Source: Erythrobacter sp. HL-111
GTDB taxonomy: Bacteria; Pseudomonadota; Alphaproteobacteria; Sphingomonadales; Sphingomonadaceae
DNA: 64,000 nt
Reading direction: 5' to 3'
Assembly: GCF_900105095.1 (NCBI RefSeq)
Contig: NZ_LT629743.1
Coordinates: 1,612,001 to 1,676,000 of the forward strand
The first letter of the stretch is position 1; every line of letters begins with the position of its first letter. Of this stretch, positions 36,262 to 45,235 are shown one piece after another. The translations under genes and the position numbers were made by a program. The notes under the pieces were generated by a model. It ran no database searches. It was not told the DNA's origin and saw nothing but the letters and a program-made list of their open reading frames with translations.

Positions 36262-36839
36262 AACGTCTTGCCGTCTATTGCGGCTCCGCCAGTCCGGCCG
36301 ATCCTCGCTATATCGAGCTGGCCGAAGATGTCGGCGCCGCGCTTGCCCAGCGCGGGATCGGCGTGGTCTATGGCGGCGGCAGGCTCGGCCTGATGGGCGC
36401 GGTCGCCAAGGGCGCGAAGGCGGCCGGCGGCGAGGTCATCGGGATCATCCCCGAAAGCCTCGTGCGCGCCGAGGTCGCGAATCACGACTGCGACGAGCTG
36501 ATCGCGGTCTCCGGGATGCACGAGCGCAAGCAGAAGTTCACCGACCTCTCCGACGGTTTCGTGACCCTGCCCGGCGGGGTCGGCACGATGGACGAATTGT
36601 GGGAGGCGATGAGCTGGGCGCAGCTCGGATACCATTCGGACCCGGTCGGGCTCCTCAACGCCTACGGTTTCTTCGACCATCTCATCGCCTTCAACGCGCA
36701 CATGGCAGCGGTCGGTTTCGTGCGGCCCGCGCACCAGAACATCCTGATCCACGCCACGCGCCTGCCCGACCTGCTCGACAGGATGCAGGCCTATGTTCCC
36801 CACACCCCGATCTTCCGCATGAAGGCCGAGGACCTCTAA
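36258..36839 (+). CDS. LOG family (cytokinin riboside 5'-monophosphate phosphoribohydrolase-like) protein
   Basis: A 193-residue Rossmann-fold protein of the TIGR00730/LOG family. The signature PGGVGTMDELWE lies at 105-116 and the partner arginine in GMHERKQKF at about 90; the N-terminal YCGSASPADPRYIELA and YGGGRLGLMG also match. LOG enzymes hydrolyse nucleoside 5'-monophosphates to free base and ribose phosphate; the best known substrates are cytokinin precursors, but bacterial ones act on AMP and others. It lies between crtI and crtB with a ribosome site supplied by the palindromic repeat. Confidence 0.93.
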   Translation: MKRLAVYCGSASPADPRYIELAEDVGAALAQRGIGVVYGGGRLGLMGAVAKGAKAAGGEVIGIIPESLVRAEVANHDCDELIAVSGMHERKQKFTDLSDGFVTLPGGVGTMDELWEAMSWAQLGYHSDPVGLLNAYGFFDHLIAFNAHMAAVGFVRPAHQNILIHATRLPDLLDRMQAYVPHTPIFRMKAEDL

Positions 36840-36858
36840 AAGGGCGGGCGGCGCGGCG

Positions 36859-37824
36859 ATGGGCGTGGAACCCTCTTTCGAACCGACACGCCGCGCGCAG
36901 CTGGTCGAACACGCGCGCCTTGCGATCAAGCACGGCTCGCAGAGCTTTTCCGCCGCCGCGCGCCTGTTCGATCCCGAAACGCGCGAGCGGGCGTGGCTGC
37001 TCTACGCCTGGTGCCGCCGCTGCGACGACATCGCCGACAACCAGCACATGGGCGGCGAACTGGGCGACCAGTCCGACCTCGCGACGCGCCTCGCCCATAT
37101 CCGCCGGCTCACCGCGCGCGCCTTCGCGGGCCAGCCGACGGGCGACCCGGCGTTCGACGCGCTGGGCATCGTCGCGAAGGAATGCGGGCTGACGCCGGCC
37201 ATGGCCGAGGACGTGATCGCGGGCTTCCAGCTCGACGCCGAGGACTGGCGCCCCCGGACCGAGGCCGACATGATGCGCTATTGCTATCATGTCGCGGGCG
37301 CGGTCGGGGTGATGATGGCGGTGGTGATGGGGGTTTCGCCCGAGGACCGGGAAACGCTCGACCGGGCGAACGATCTCGGGCTTGCCTTCCAGCTTTCCAA
37401 CATCGCGCGCGACATCGTCGAGGACGACGCGGCGGGGCGGTGCTACCTGCCGATCGAATGGCTGGTCGAACAGGATATCGAGCCCGGCCAGCATACGAAA
37501 CCGCACCATCGCCGCGAACTCGCCGCCATGGCCGCGCGGCTGGTCGCGCTGGTCGAAAAGCACGAGGCGGCGGCGCGCGTCGGGGCGGAACGCCTGCCCT
37601 TCCGCAGCCGCTGGGCGGTGCTTTCCGCCGCGCGCATCTACGGCGCGATCGGGCGCAAGGTGCGCGCCCGCGGGACCGAGGCGTGGAACAGCCGCACCTA
37701 TGTCCCGCGCTGGGAAAAGGCGCTCTACGGCGCGCGTGCGTTCCTGTCGGCCGCGATCAACCGCGAGAAGCACCCGGACGGGCCGATCACCTGGGGGATC
37801 GCGGATTTCCGGCCTTCGGGCTGA
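36859..37824 (+). CDS. crtB: Phytoene synthase
   Basis: A 321-residue enzyme that condenses two geranylgeranyl diphosphates to phytoene, the first step of carotenoid synthesis. Two Asp-rich motifs bind the magnesium-diphosphates: CRRCDDIADN (Asp56-Asp60) and LSNIARDIVEDD (Asp185-Asp189). Conserved YCYHVAGAVGVMM is present. The gene follows LOG after 19 bases. Confidence 0.97.
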   Translation: MGVEPSFEPTRRAQLVEHARLAIKHGSQSFSAAARLFDPETRERAWLLYAWCRRCDDIADNQHMGGELGDQSDLATRLAHIRRLTARAFAGQPTGDPAFDALGIVAKECGLTPAMAEDVIAGFQLDAEDWRPRTEADMMRYCYHVAGAVGVMMAVVMGVSPEDRETLDRANDLGLAFQLSNIARDIVEDDAAGRCYLPIEWLVEQDIEPGQHTKPHHRRELAAMAARLVALVEKHEAAARVGAERLPFRSRWAVLSAARIYGAIGRKVRARGTEAWNSRTYVPRWEKALYGARAFLSAAINREKHPDGPITWGIADFRPSG

Positions 37825-37881
37825 CCCTCGCCGCCATTCCCCGTCTCGACACCCGCGCGGGGGCCGGTTAACCCGTCGGCG

Positions 37882-39801
37882 ATGATAACAAAGCTCCTGA
37901 TTGCCAATCGCGGCGAGATCGCCTGCCGCATCATCCGCACCGCGCGGACCATGGGGATCGCGACGGTCGCGGTCTATTCCGATGCCGATGCCAGGGCGCT
38001 GCACGTGCGCCAGGCCGACGAGGCGGTGCATATCGGCCCCTCGCCCGCTGCCGAAAGCTATCTCGTCGGCGAAAAGATCATCGCGGCGGCGAAGGAAACG
38101 GGAGCCGAGGCAATCCATCCGGGCTACGGTTTTCTTTCGGAGAACGCGGCCTTCGCGCAAGCCGTGCTGGAAGCGGGGCTGATCTGGGTCGGGCCGAAGC
38201 CCGCCAGCATCGAGGCGATGGGCCTGAAGGACGCTGCCAAGGCGCGGATGATCGAGGCGGGCGTTCCTGTCACCCCCGGCTATCTCGGCGCGGAGCAGTC
38301 GCTTGAACGGCTGACCACGGAGGCCGAGGCGATCGGCTACCCCGTCCTCATCAAGGCGGTCGCGGGCGGCGGCGGCAAGGGGATGCGCAAGGTCGATGCC
38401 CCCGCCGACTTCGCCGCGATGCTGGAAAGCTGTCGCCGCGAGGCCAAGGCGAGCTTCGGCAATGACGAGGTCCTGCTCGAAAAGTGGATCACCTCGCCTC
38501 GCCATATCGAGGTGCAGGTGTTCGGCGACGCCCACGGCAACGTCGTCCACCTGTTCGAGCGCGACTGCTCGCTCCAGCGCCGCCACCAGAAGGTGATCGA
38601 GGAAGCCCCCGCCCCCGGCATGGACGCGGCCACCCGCGAAGCGATCTGCGCCGCCGCCGTGCGCGCTGCCAAGGCGGTCGATTACGAGGGTGCGGGCACC
38701 ATCGAATTCATCGCCGACGCGTCGGAGGGGCTGAGGGCGGACCGCATCTTCTTCATGGAGATGAACACGCGGCTTCAGGTGGAGCATCCGGTCACCGAGG
38801 AAATCACCGGCGTCGATCTGGTCGAATGGCAACTGCGCGTCGCGAGCGGCGAGGCGCTGCCCAAGCGGCAAGATGAGCTGTCGATCAACGGCCACGCGAT
38901 CGAGGCGCGGCTCTATGCGGAGGATCCCGCCAAGGGGTTTTTGCCGAGCACGGGAACGCTTGAGCATCTCAAGTTCGGCGACCTCGAGCGCGTCGAAACT
39001 GGTGTAGAGAGCGGTGGTATAATCTCACCCTTCTACGATCCCATGATCGCGAAACTCATCAGCCATGCGGAAACACGCGATCAGGCAATTGACGATCTAA
39101 AGAATGGACTGACCACCACGGAAGTCTGGCCGGTCCGGACGAATGCGGGATTCGTAGCTTGCGCGATCGACGACGAAGATTTCCGCAATGCCGTATTGGA
39201 TACCGGCTTTATCGAACGCAAAGGCGGAAAGCTCATTCCATCGACCGCCGCAGATGACGCCACATGGAAAGTCGCGGCGATGCTCTCGACTGATCGTTGC
39301 AATGAAGCTCCATTTGCTGGATTTCGCCTCAACGCTCCAAAGCGCAACACAGTAGCGATCTCCGGCCTCGAAGGCGCGCGGGTCATCGACCTCGATGAAG
39401 CGTGGTCAGATACGCTTCGTGTCGTTAGCGACGATGGCGACCTTTACTCCACTGACGCAGGTGATGCGCCGGTGATGACGGGGACGGTCATTGGCGAGAC
39501 AATCGTCGTTTTCAACGAGGGTTCTGCCTTCGATTTTGCACTGGCGGCGCGCGGCACCAGCCAAGCCTCCGCCGCCAATGGCGCGATCATTGCTCCCATG
39601 CCGGGCAAGGTCATCGCGGTCGATGTCAGCGAAGGCCAGACCGTCACCGCCGGGCAGCGGCTGATGGTGCTCGAGGCGATGAAGATGGAACACGCCCTCA
39701 CCGCGCCCTTCGACGGGGTGATCGAGGGGTTGGCGGTCAGCGCCGGCGGGCAAGTGCAGGTCGAGGCGGTGTTGTGCACGGTGGTGCCTGCGGGGGAGTA
39801 A
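37882..39801 (+). CDS. Acyl-CoA carboxylase alpha subunit (biotin carboxylase + biotin carrier)
   Basis: A 639-residue two-domain protein. Residues 1-450 are the biotin carboxylase (LLIANRGEIACRIIRTARTM, ATP-grasp GGGGKGMRKV, EFFMEMNTRLQVEHPVTEE-type block). The C-terminal 70 residues are the biotin carrier with Lys601 in EAMKMEH. The size and the partner at 39911 fit propionyl- or methylcrotonyl-type CoA carboxylases; the exact acyl group cannot be fixed from sequence alone. Residues about 373-552 are encoded by DNA of clearly lower GC than the rest (see findings). Weak ribosome site. Biotin is attached to the Lys by BirA. Confidence 0.94.
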   Translation: MITKLLIANRGEIACRIIRTARTMGIATVAVYSDADARALHVRQADEAVHIGPSPAAESYLVGEKIIAAAKETGAEAIHPGYGFLSENAAFAQAVLEAGLIWVGPKPASIEAMGLKDAAKARMIEAGVPVTPGYLGAEQSLERLTTEAEAIGYPVLIKAVAGGGGKGMRKVDAPADFAAMLESCRREAKASFGNDEVLLEKWITSPRHIEVQVFGDAHGNVVHLFERDCSLQRRHQKVIEEAPAPGMDAATREAICAAAVRAAKAVDYEGAGTIEFIADASEGLRADRIFFMEMNTRLQVEHPVTEEITGVDLVEWQLRVASGEALPKRQDELSINGHAIEARLYAEDPAKGFLPSTGTLEHLKFGDLERVETGVESGGIISPFYDPMIAKLISHAETRDQAIDDLKNGLTTTEVWPVRTNAGFVACAIDDEDFRNAVLDTGFIERKGGKLIPSTAADDATWKVAAMLSTDRCNEAPFAGFRLNAPKRNTVAISGLEGARVIDLDEAWSDTLRVVSDDGDLYSTDAGDAPVMTGTVIGETIVVFNEGSAFDFALAARGTSQASAANGAIIAPMPGKVIAVDVSEGQTVTAGQRLMVLEAMKMEHALTAPFDGVIEGLAVSAGGQVQVEAVLCTVVPAGE

Positions 39802-39812
39802 TGCGCGTAAAT

Positions 39813-39908
39813 CTCCCCTCCCCTTGGGGAGGGGTCGGGGGTGGGGGTTCGACATCCGCGGGCGTGGTACACCCATCCCCCAACCCCTTCCCTCAAGGGA
39901 AGGGGAGC
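39813..39908. repeat. Paired inverted palindromic repeats between carboxylase genes
   Basis: Left arm 39813-39847 holds the hairpin CCCCTCCCC/GGGGAGGGG; right arm 39872-39908 holds CCCCTTCCCT/AGGGAAGGGG. The arms are inverted near-copies of each other, with a 24-base spacer. The right end AAGGGGAGCTT forms the ribosome site of the beta-subunit gene. Confidence 0.85.
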
Positions 39909-39910
39909 TT

Positions 39911-41464
39911 ATGACCTGGGCCAAGGAACTCGAAGAACTGCGGCAACGCGAGGCACTGGCCGAGCAGATGGGCGGCCCCGACAAGGTGGCGCGGCAGCAT
40001 GGGCGCGGGAAGATGGACGCCCGCGCGCGGCTTGCGGCCTTGTGCGACGAAGGCTCCTTCCGCGAGATCGGCAAGATCGCGGGGCGCGGGCATTACGACG
40101 AAAACGGTGACCTCGCCTCCGTCACCCCTGCCCCCTTCCTGTTCGGCAAGGCCACCATCAACGGCCGCCCCGTCGTCGCCACGGCCGACGATTTCACCAT
40201 TCGCGGCGGCGCGGCGGATGCGGGGATCGCGCGCAAGATGGTGCAGGCCGAGATGATGGCGCACGAGCTGCGCCTGCCCATCATCCGCATGATCGACGGG
40301 ACGGGCGGCGGCGGCAGCGTCAAGACCCTCGAACAGATCGGCGCGACCTACATTCCCGCCGTGCCCGGCTGGGGCGACGTGGTGACCAATCTCGAAACCG
40401 TGCCGGTGGTGGCGCTGGCGCTCGGGCCAACCGCGGGTCTCGGCGCGGCGCGCACGGTCGCCAGCCACTATTCGGTCATGGTCAGGGGCCTTTCCCAGAT
40501 CTTCGCCGCAGGCCCCGCGGTGGTCGAGGCGATGGGCGAGTCCTATCGCGACGGATCGGCCAGCCACGAGGACGCCAAGGAGGCGCTCGGCGGCAGCGCA
40601 ATCCACACCCGCAACGGCGTGGTCGACGACGAGGTTTCGAGCGAGGCCGAGGCCTTCGCCCGCGCGCGGCATTTCCTGAGCTTCATGCCCGAATATGTGG
40701 GCCAGCCCGCCCGCCGCGCCGAATGCTCCGACCCCGCGGACCGGCGCGAGGAGGCGCTGCTCTCCCTCGTCCCGCGCGATCCGAAACAGGTCTATTCGAT
40801 GCGCCGCGCGCTCGACATGATCCTTGACGAGGGCACGGTCTTCGAGATCGGCCGGAACTGGGGCCGCGCCGCGATCACCGCCCTCGCCCGGCTCGACGGC
40901 TGGCCGGTCGCGGTGGTGGCGAGCGATCCCAGCTACCTTGGCGGATCGTGGGAGGCCAAAACCTCCGAGAAGGTCGAGCGTTTCGTCAAACTCGCCGACC
41001 AGTTCCGCCTGCCGATCGTCCACCTCGTCGACAACCCCGGCTTCATGATCGGGCGCGAGGCGGAAATGGCGGGGACGATCCGCTACGGCGTCAATGCGAT
41101 GAACGCGATCTACCGCGCGACCGTGCCCCTCGCCAGCGTCGTCCTGCGCCGCGCCTATGGCATTGCGGGCAGCGCGATGAGCAATGCCGAAAGGTATCAA
41201 TACCGTTTCTGCTGGCCCTCCGGCGATTGGGGAAGCCTGCCGATCGCGGGCGGGCTGGAGGTCGCCTACAAGGCGGAACTGGAGGCAGCCGAGGACCCGG
41301 AAGCCGAACTCGCAGCGATCAGGGACAGGCTCGCCAAGGTCACTTCGCCCTTCCGCAGCGCCGAACGCTTCAATGTCGAGGACATCATCGACCCGCGCGA
41401 CACGCGGCCGCTGCTGTGCGAATTCGCGGGGCTCGCCTGGCGCAGGCTCGAAAGCGGGCGCTGA
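39911..41464 (+). CDS. Acyl-CoA carboxylase beta subunit (carboxyltransferase)
   Basis: A 517-residue carboxyltransferase with both crotonase-like halves: RIDGTGGGGSVKTLEQIG-type N-half (read MIDGTGGGGSVKTLEQIG) and, in the C-half, VVASDPSYLGGSWEAKTSEK, LVDNPGFMIGREAEM and RRAYGIAGSAMSNAERY. Works with the alpha subunit at 37882 to move CO2 from biotin to an acyl-CoA, probably propionyl-, methylcrotonyl- or geranyl-CoA. The ATG lies 2 bases beyond a palindromic repeat whose end provides the ribosome site. The MFS gene converges. Confidence 0.93.
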   Translation: MTWAKELEELRQREALAEQMGGPDKVARQHGRGKMDARARLAALCDEGSFREIGKIAGRGHYDENGDLASVTPAPFLFGKATINGRPVVATADDFTIRGGAADAGIARKMVQAEMMAHELRLPIIRMIDGTGGGGSVKTLEQIGATYIPAVPGWGDVVTNLETVPVVALALGPTAGLGAARTVASHYSVMVRGLSQIFAAGPAVVEAMGESYRDGSASHEDAKEALGGSAIHTRNGVVDDEVSSEAEAFARARHFLSFMPEYVGQPARRAECSDPADRREEALLSLVPRDPKQVYSMRRALDMILDEGTVFEIGRNWGRAAITALARLDGWPVAVVASDPSYLGGSWEAKTSEKVERFVKLADQFRLPIVHLVDNPGFMIGREAEMAGTIRYGVNAMNAIYRATVPLASVVLRRAYGIAGSAMSNAERYQYRFCWPSGDWGSLPIAGGLEVAYKAELEAAEDPEAELAAIRDRLAKVTSPFRSAERFNVEDIIDPRDTRPLLCEFAGLAWRRLESGR

Positions 41465-41467
41465 ACC

Positions 41468-42736
41468 TCAGTCGAACGCCTTTGCCGCGTCCTGGCCGTA
41501 ACCCATTTCCGGCTCGGGCGGGCCGAACAGGCGACCCTTCTCGCTGTAGAGGACGAGCGCGAGGCAGGCGAGGCTCGAGGCGAGCAGCGACAGGGCGAGC
41601 GGCTGCGCGGTCCCGTCAAAGGCATAGCCGATCGCCGCACCCAGCACCGCGGCGACCGTCATCCGCACGAAGCCGTGGACCGAGCTCGCCGCGCCCGCGA
41701 TGGCGAAGAAGGGATTCATCGCGATCGACCCGAAATTGCTCCCGATGAAGCCCAGTAGCGCCATGTTCACCGCCATCAGCGGCACGAAGACCCACAGGCT
41801 CTGTTCGCTCTGGAAGGCGACGCCGACCTGCACGCTCGACACGGCGATGAAGGCGAACAGCGCGGTGTGGCTCACCCGGCGCGCGCCGAAGCGTTCGACG
41901 ATGCGCGAATTGGACCAGCTCGCAAGCGCCATCGCGCCCGCGCAGATGCCGAAGACGATGGGGAAGATGTCGCCCGCGCCGAAGGTCTCGCTGACCAGCT
42001 GCTGCGAGGAATTGATGAAGCCGAACAGCGCGCCGAACACCAGCGACGACCCGAAGACATAACCCACCACGCTCGGCAGGCTCAGCGCGCGCGCCATGTT
42101 GCGGGCGATGGGCGCGACGCGGATCGGCTGGCGGTTTTCGGGTGCGAGCGTTTCGGGCAGGCGGAACCACGCCCAGGTGCCCATGGCGAGCCCCTGCAGC
42201 GCCATGGCCCCGAACACCATGCGCCAGTCGGCGACCAGCAGGATGAGCTGCCCGATGCTCGGCGCGATCGCCGGGACGAGCATGAAGATCACGAAGATGA
42301 GGCTCATCATGCGCGCCATGCGGTCGCCGCCGACCCTGTCGCGGATGATCGCCGGCGGCAGGGCGATGATCCCGGCGGCGAAGAAGCCCTGCGCGGCGCG
42401 GATCGCGACGAGCACGTCGAAACTGGGCGCCAGCGAGCTTGCAAGGCTGAGGACGATGTAGATCCCGATCGATCCGAGCAGCACCGGCCGCCGCCCGAAC
42501 CGGTCGGCGAGCGCGCCGGGCACCAGCGCGCCGACACCGGCGGTCAGCAGGTAGACGCCGATGACGAATTGCCGCTCGTTCCCCGGAACGCCGAGGTCGA
42601 GCGCGAGTTCGTCGAGCGCGGGCAGGATCGCGTCGATGCCGAAGGCCTGCAGGGCCATCAGCAGGGCCATCAGCCAGATCAGCTCGGTCTCGCCAAGGCG
42701 CGAGGAGCGCGAAGAGGTCACGGCAGGGGTCGCCAT
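41468..42736 (-). CDS. MFS drug/efflux transporter (Bcr/CflA type)
   Basis: A 422-residue inner-membrane protein with 12 predicted spans. The MFS motif A in loop 2-3 reads GALADRFGRRPVLL; the opening LIWLMALLMALQAFGIDAIL and ALDELALDLG are typical of Bcr/CflA multidrug exporters. The start at 42736 follows AAGGGG; an earlier ATG at 42787 has no ribosome site. It converges on the acyl-CoA carboxylase beta gene with 3 bases between stops, and diverges from the dinB gene. Substrate unknown. Confidence 0.88.
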   Translation of the reverse strand: MATPAVTSSRSSRLGETELIWLMALLMALQAFGIDAILPALDELALDLGVPGNERQFVIGVYLLTAGVGALVPGALADRFGRRPVLLGSIGIYIVLSLASSLAPSFDVLVAIRAAQGFFAAGIIALPPAIIRDRVGGDRMARMMSLIFVIFMLVPAIAPSIGQLILLVADWRMVFGAMALQGLAMGTWAWFRLPETLAPENRQPIRVAPIARNMARALSLPSVVGYVFGSSLVFGALFGFINSSQQLVSETFGAGDIFPIVFGICAGAMALASWSNSRIVERFGARRVSHTALFAFIAVSSVQVGVAFQSEQSLWVFVPLMAVNMALLGFIGSNFGSIAMNPFFAIAGAASSVHGFVRMTVAAVLGAAIGYAFDGTAQPLALSLLASSLACLALVLYSEKGRLFGPPEPEMGYGQDAAKAFD

Positions 42737-42821
42737 GCCCGGCCCCTTGCCCGCAGGCTCGCCCGAAGACCACTCTTCTTTTCGCATATGCACAAAATCA
42801 CGGTCGCGCGGGAAAGTTCCG

Positions 42822-44021
42822 ATGGGTAGCAAGCGAAAACTTTTCCCCGCACACCGAGCAGTTTATCCTCGCCGGGTGCCGCAGGATACCCCCGCAACCG
42901 AAGATCCCGCCCGGCCGGAAGAGGACTCCGGCGGGCTGAGGAAGATCATCCATGTCGACATGGACGCCTTCTTCGCCAGCGTCGAGCAGCGCGACAACCC
43001 GGAATTGCGGGGCAAGCCGGTCGCCGTCGGGGGCGCGAGCGGGCGCGGCGTCGTGGCGGCCGCAAGCTACGAGGCGCGCCGGTTCGGGGTGAGGAGCGCC
43101 ATGCCCTCGGTCACCGCGAAACGCCTGTGTCCCGACCTCGTCTTCGTGAAAAGCCGGTTCGAGGCCTATCGCGAGGCGAGCCGCCAGATCCGTGCGGTGT
43201 TCGACCATCACACCCCGCTGGTCGAACCCCTCAGCCTGGACGAGGCGTTCCTCGACGTGACCGAGGACCGGCTCGGCATCGGTTCGGCCACCCGCATCGC
43301 CGAGCTGATCCGCCAGGAAATCCGCGCCAAGACGCAGCTCACCGCGAGCGCGGGCGTTTCCTACAACAAGTTCCTCGCCAAGCTCGCGAGCGACCAGAAC
43401 AAGCCCGACGGATTGTGCGTCATCCGCCCGGGCGAAGGGGCGGCCTTCGTCGCGGGGCTGCCGATCCGGCGCTTCCACGGCGTCGGGCCGAAGGCCGAGG
43501 AAAAGATGAAGCGCCTCGGCATCGAAACCGGCGCCGACCTCGCCGCGAAGGACATCGCCTTCCTGCGCGCCCATTTCGGCTCCTTCGCCGACTACCTCTT
43601 CCGGGCGGCGCGCGGCATCGACCTGAGGCCCGTGCGCCCGCATCGCGTGCGCAAGTCGGTCGGCGGGGAACGCACCTTTTCGCAGGACATCGGCGAGGCG
43701 GCGGCGCTGCGCGAAACTCTGGAGGAGATCGTCGATATCGTGTGGGAGCGGATCGAGCGGGCCGAGGCGCGCGGGCGGACGGTGACGCTCAAGCTCAAAT
43801 ACACCGATTTCCGGATCAACACGCGGGCGAAGTCGATCCCCGCGCGGCCCGGGCTGTGGATCGCGGACAAGCCGCATTTCGCGCGGGTGTCGCGCGAACT
43901 GCTGGAGGAGGCGCTGCCGCTGCCCATGCCGATCCGGCTGATGGGACTGACCCTGTCGAACCTCGACCGCGGTGAGATCGCGGAACCGCACCGCGACGAG
44001 GCGCAGCTCTCCCTGCTCTAG
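42822..44021 (+). CDS. dinB: DNA polymerase IV
   Basis: A 399-residue Y-family translesion polymerase. Catalytic acidic residues are in HVDMDAFFASVEQRDNP (Asp46, Asp48) and SLDEAFLDVT (Asp140, Glu141). The C-terminus EAQLSLL is a sliding-clamp binding motif. Finger region AASYEARRFGVRSAMP and the HhH GVGPKAEEKMKRLGI are present. The N-terminal 40 residues are longer than in many homologues; a GTG at 42876 is a possible later start. No clear LexA box is seen in the divergent region. Confidence 0.96.
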   Translation: MGSKRKLFPAHRAVYPRRVPQDTPATEDPARPEEDSGGLRKIIHVDMDAFFASVEQRDNPELRGKPVAVGGASGRGVVAAASYEARRFGVRSAMPSVTAKRLCPDLVFVKSRFEAYREASRQIRAVFDHHTPLVEPLSLDEAFLDVTEDRLGIGSATRIAELIRQEIRAKTQLTASAGVSYNKFLAKLASDQNKPDGLCVIRPGEGAAFVAGLPIRRFHGVGPKAEEKMKRLGIETGADLAAKDIAFLRAHFGSFADYLFRAARGIDLRPVRPHRVRKSVGGERTFSQDIGEAAALRETLEEIVDIVWERIERAEARGRTVTLKLKYTDFRINTRAKSIPARPGLWIADKPHFARVSRELLEEALPLPMPIRLMGLTLSNLDRGEIAEPHRDEAQLSLL

Positions 44022-44518
44022 CCGGGGCGGCGCCCGGCCTGCCACGCCGCGATCCGGCTCGCGGTCCTCGGTCCGAGCGGTTCGGGCAGGGCCGCGAGCG
44101 GGAAGAAGCGCGCCTCGATCACTTCGCGACGGTCGGGCCGGGGGCGGTCGCGGCTGGTCGCGGCGAAGACGTGCGCCGTGTGGGGCGATCCGGAAATCTC
44201 CTCGCTCAGCACCGCGACGGGATCGAGCCGGTCGAGCGCCATCGCGAGTTCCTCGGCGATCTCGCGCCGGGCGGCGAGCGCGGGCCGTTCGCCCTTCGCG
44301 ATTCCCCCGCCCGGCAGCATCCAGGCGGGCGGGCCGTAGGAATGGCGCAGCAGCAGGATTTCGCCCGCGCCGTTCTCGATCACCACCGCGCAGCCCTCGA
44401 TCGGGACGCGCCGCCAGCGCCGCCAGCGATGGCGCAGGCGGTGGGCGAGCGGCAGCAGCGCGCGGTGGAGCCAAGCGGGCAGCAGGCGTTCCGTCGCCCC
44501 GGCGATCAGGCGAAGCAT
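44018..44518 (-). CDS. Nudix hydrolase
   Basis: A 166-residue hydrolase. The Nudix box is GGIAKGERPALAARREIAEE with LAM where the consensus has a Gly, a small change. VIENGAGEILLLRHSYG and WMLPGGG precede it. The start at 44518 overlaps the end of pgl by 13 bases, and the stop overlaps dinB's stop by 4 bases. It likely removes a nucleoside diphosphate-linked side group; substrate unknown. A basic N-terminus (HRLRHRWRRWRR) precedes the domain. Confidence 0.9.
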   Translation of the reverse strand: MLRLIAGATERLLPAWLHRALLPLAHRLRHRWRRWRRVPIEGCAVVIENGAGEILLLRHSYGPPAWMLPGGGIAKGERPALAARREIAEELAMALDRLDPVAVLSEEISGSPHTAHVFAATSRDRPRPDRREVIEARFFPLAALPEPLGPRTASRIAAWQAGRRPG

Positions 44519-45144
44519 GTCACCGCAATGGCGCGCGCCTTTGCCGCCCGCAGGACCCGCGCGATCGGCAGGTCGTTCCCGCCCCGCAGCGCCGCATCGA
44601 ACAGCGCGCGCTTCTCCGTCGATCCGCCGAGCGTGAGGAGGATCGCGTCGGTATCCAGCAGGGCCGGCAGGGTCAGCGTGATCCGGTCGAACGGCGCGTC
44701 CGCGGGCAGCGGATCGGGCGTCACGCGGCGGATCGCAAGCGGATCGTCGAGCCCGGGATCGATGTTGGGAAAGAGCGAGGCCGTGTGCCCGTCCGTCCCC
44801 ATGCCGAGCCAGGTGAGCGCGAAATGCGGCGGCTCGCGATCCTGTGCGAGCGTGCACAGGCGCGCGCCTGCCGGTTCGAGCAGGGCGCGCATCCGGCCGC
44901 TGTTCGAGGCCGCGTGATCCTCCGGCACGATCCGGTCGTCGTTGGGCCACACCTCGATCGCGCTCCACGGCGGTCCGGGGTCGAGTTCGACGAGGCCCGC
45001 GATGATCGGAAAGGGGGTGGAGCCGCCCGGAATCGTGATCGCGATCCTGCCAGCGGCCTTTCGGGACGCGGCCGACAGGTGTCGGTCGAGCCAGGCGGCG
45101 ATGGCGCCGGTTCCGGCCGCTTCGATGATTTCGACCTCGTTCAT
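44506..45144 (-). CDS. pgl: 6-phosphogluconolactonase
   Basis: A 212-residue enzyme of the NagB/Pgl family that hydrolyses 6-phosphoglucono-lactone in the pentose phosphate or Entner-Doudoroff route. Features: TIPGGSTPFPIIAGLVEL, EVWPNDDRIVPEDHAASN and MGTDGHTASLFP. The start at 45144 is the first protein-like ATG. No zwf or edd adjoins. The 13-base overlap with the Nudix gene suggests coupling. Confidence 0.93.
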   Translation of the reverse strand: MNEVEIIEAAGTGAIAAWLDRHLSAASRKAAGRIAITIPGGSTPFPIIAGLVELDPGPPWSAIEVWPNDDRIVPEDHAASNSGRMRALLEPAGARLCTLAQDREPPHFALTWLGMGTDGHTASLFPNIDPGLDDPLAIRRVTPDPLPADAPFDRITLTLPALLDTDAILLTLGGSTEKRALFDAALRGGNDLPIARVLRAAKARAIAVTCFA

Positions 45145-45159
45145 GGCGCGGGGCACGGC

Positions 45160-45193
45160 AAAAGGACCGTCTCCGCCCGGCGGAAACGGTCCT
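45160..45193 (-). terminator. Rho-independent terminator of the dps gene
   Basis: On the minus strand AGGACCGT-T-TCCGCC-G-GGCGGA-G-ACGGTCCT forms a nearly perfect long stem followed by TTTTG, 43 bases beyond the dps stop. Confidence 0.8.
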
Positions 45194-45235
45194 CCTCCTG
45201 CGAACGCGTTGGCCGCGTTTCGGGCACGTGTCGGG

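Noticed and set aside
42737..42821. LexA (SOS) box ahead of dinB
   Set aside because: No GTTC-N7-GTTC or similar motif was found between the divergent starts.
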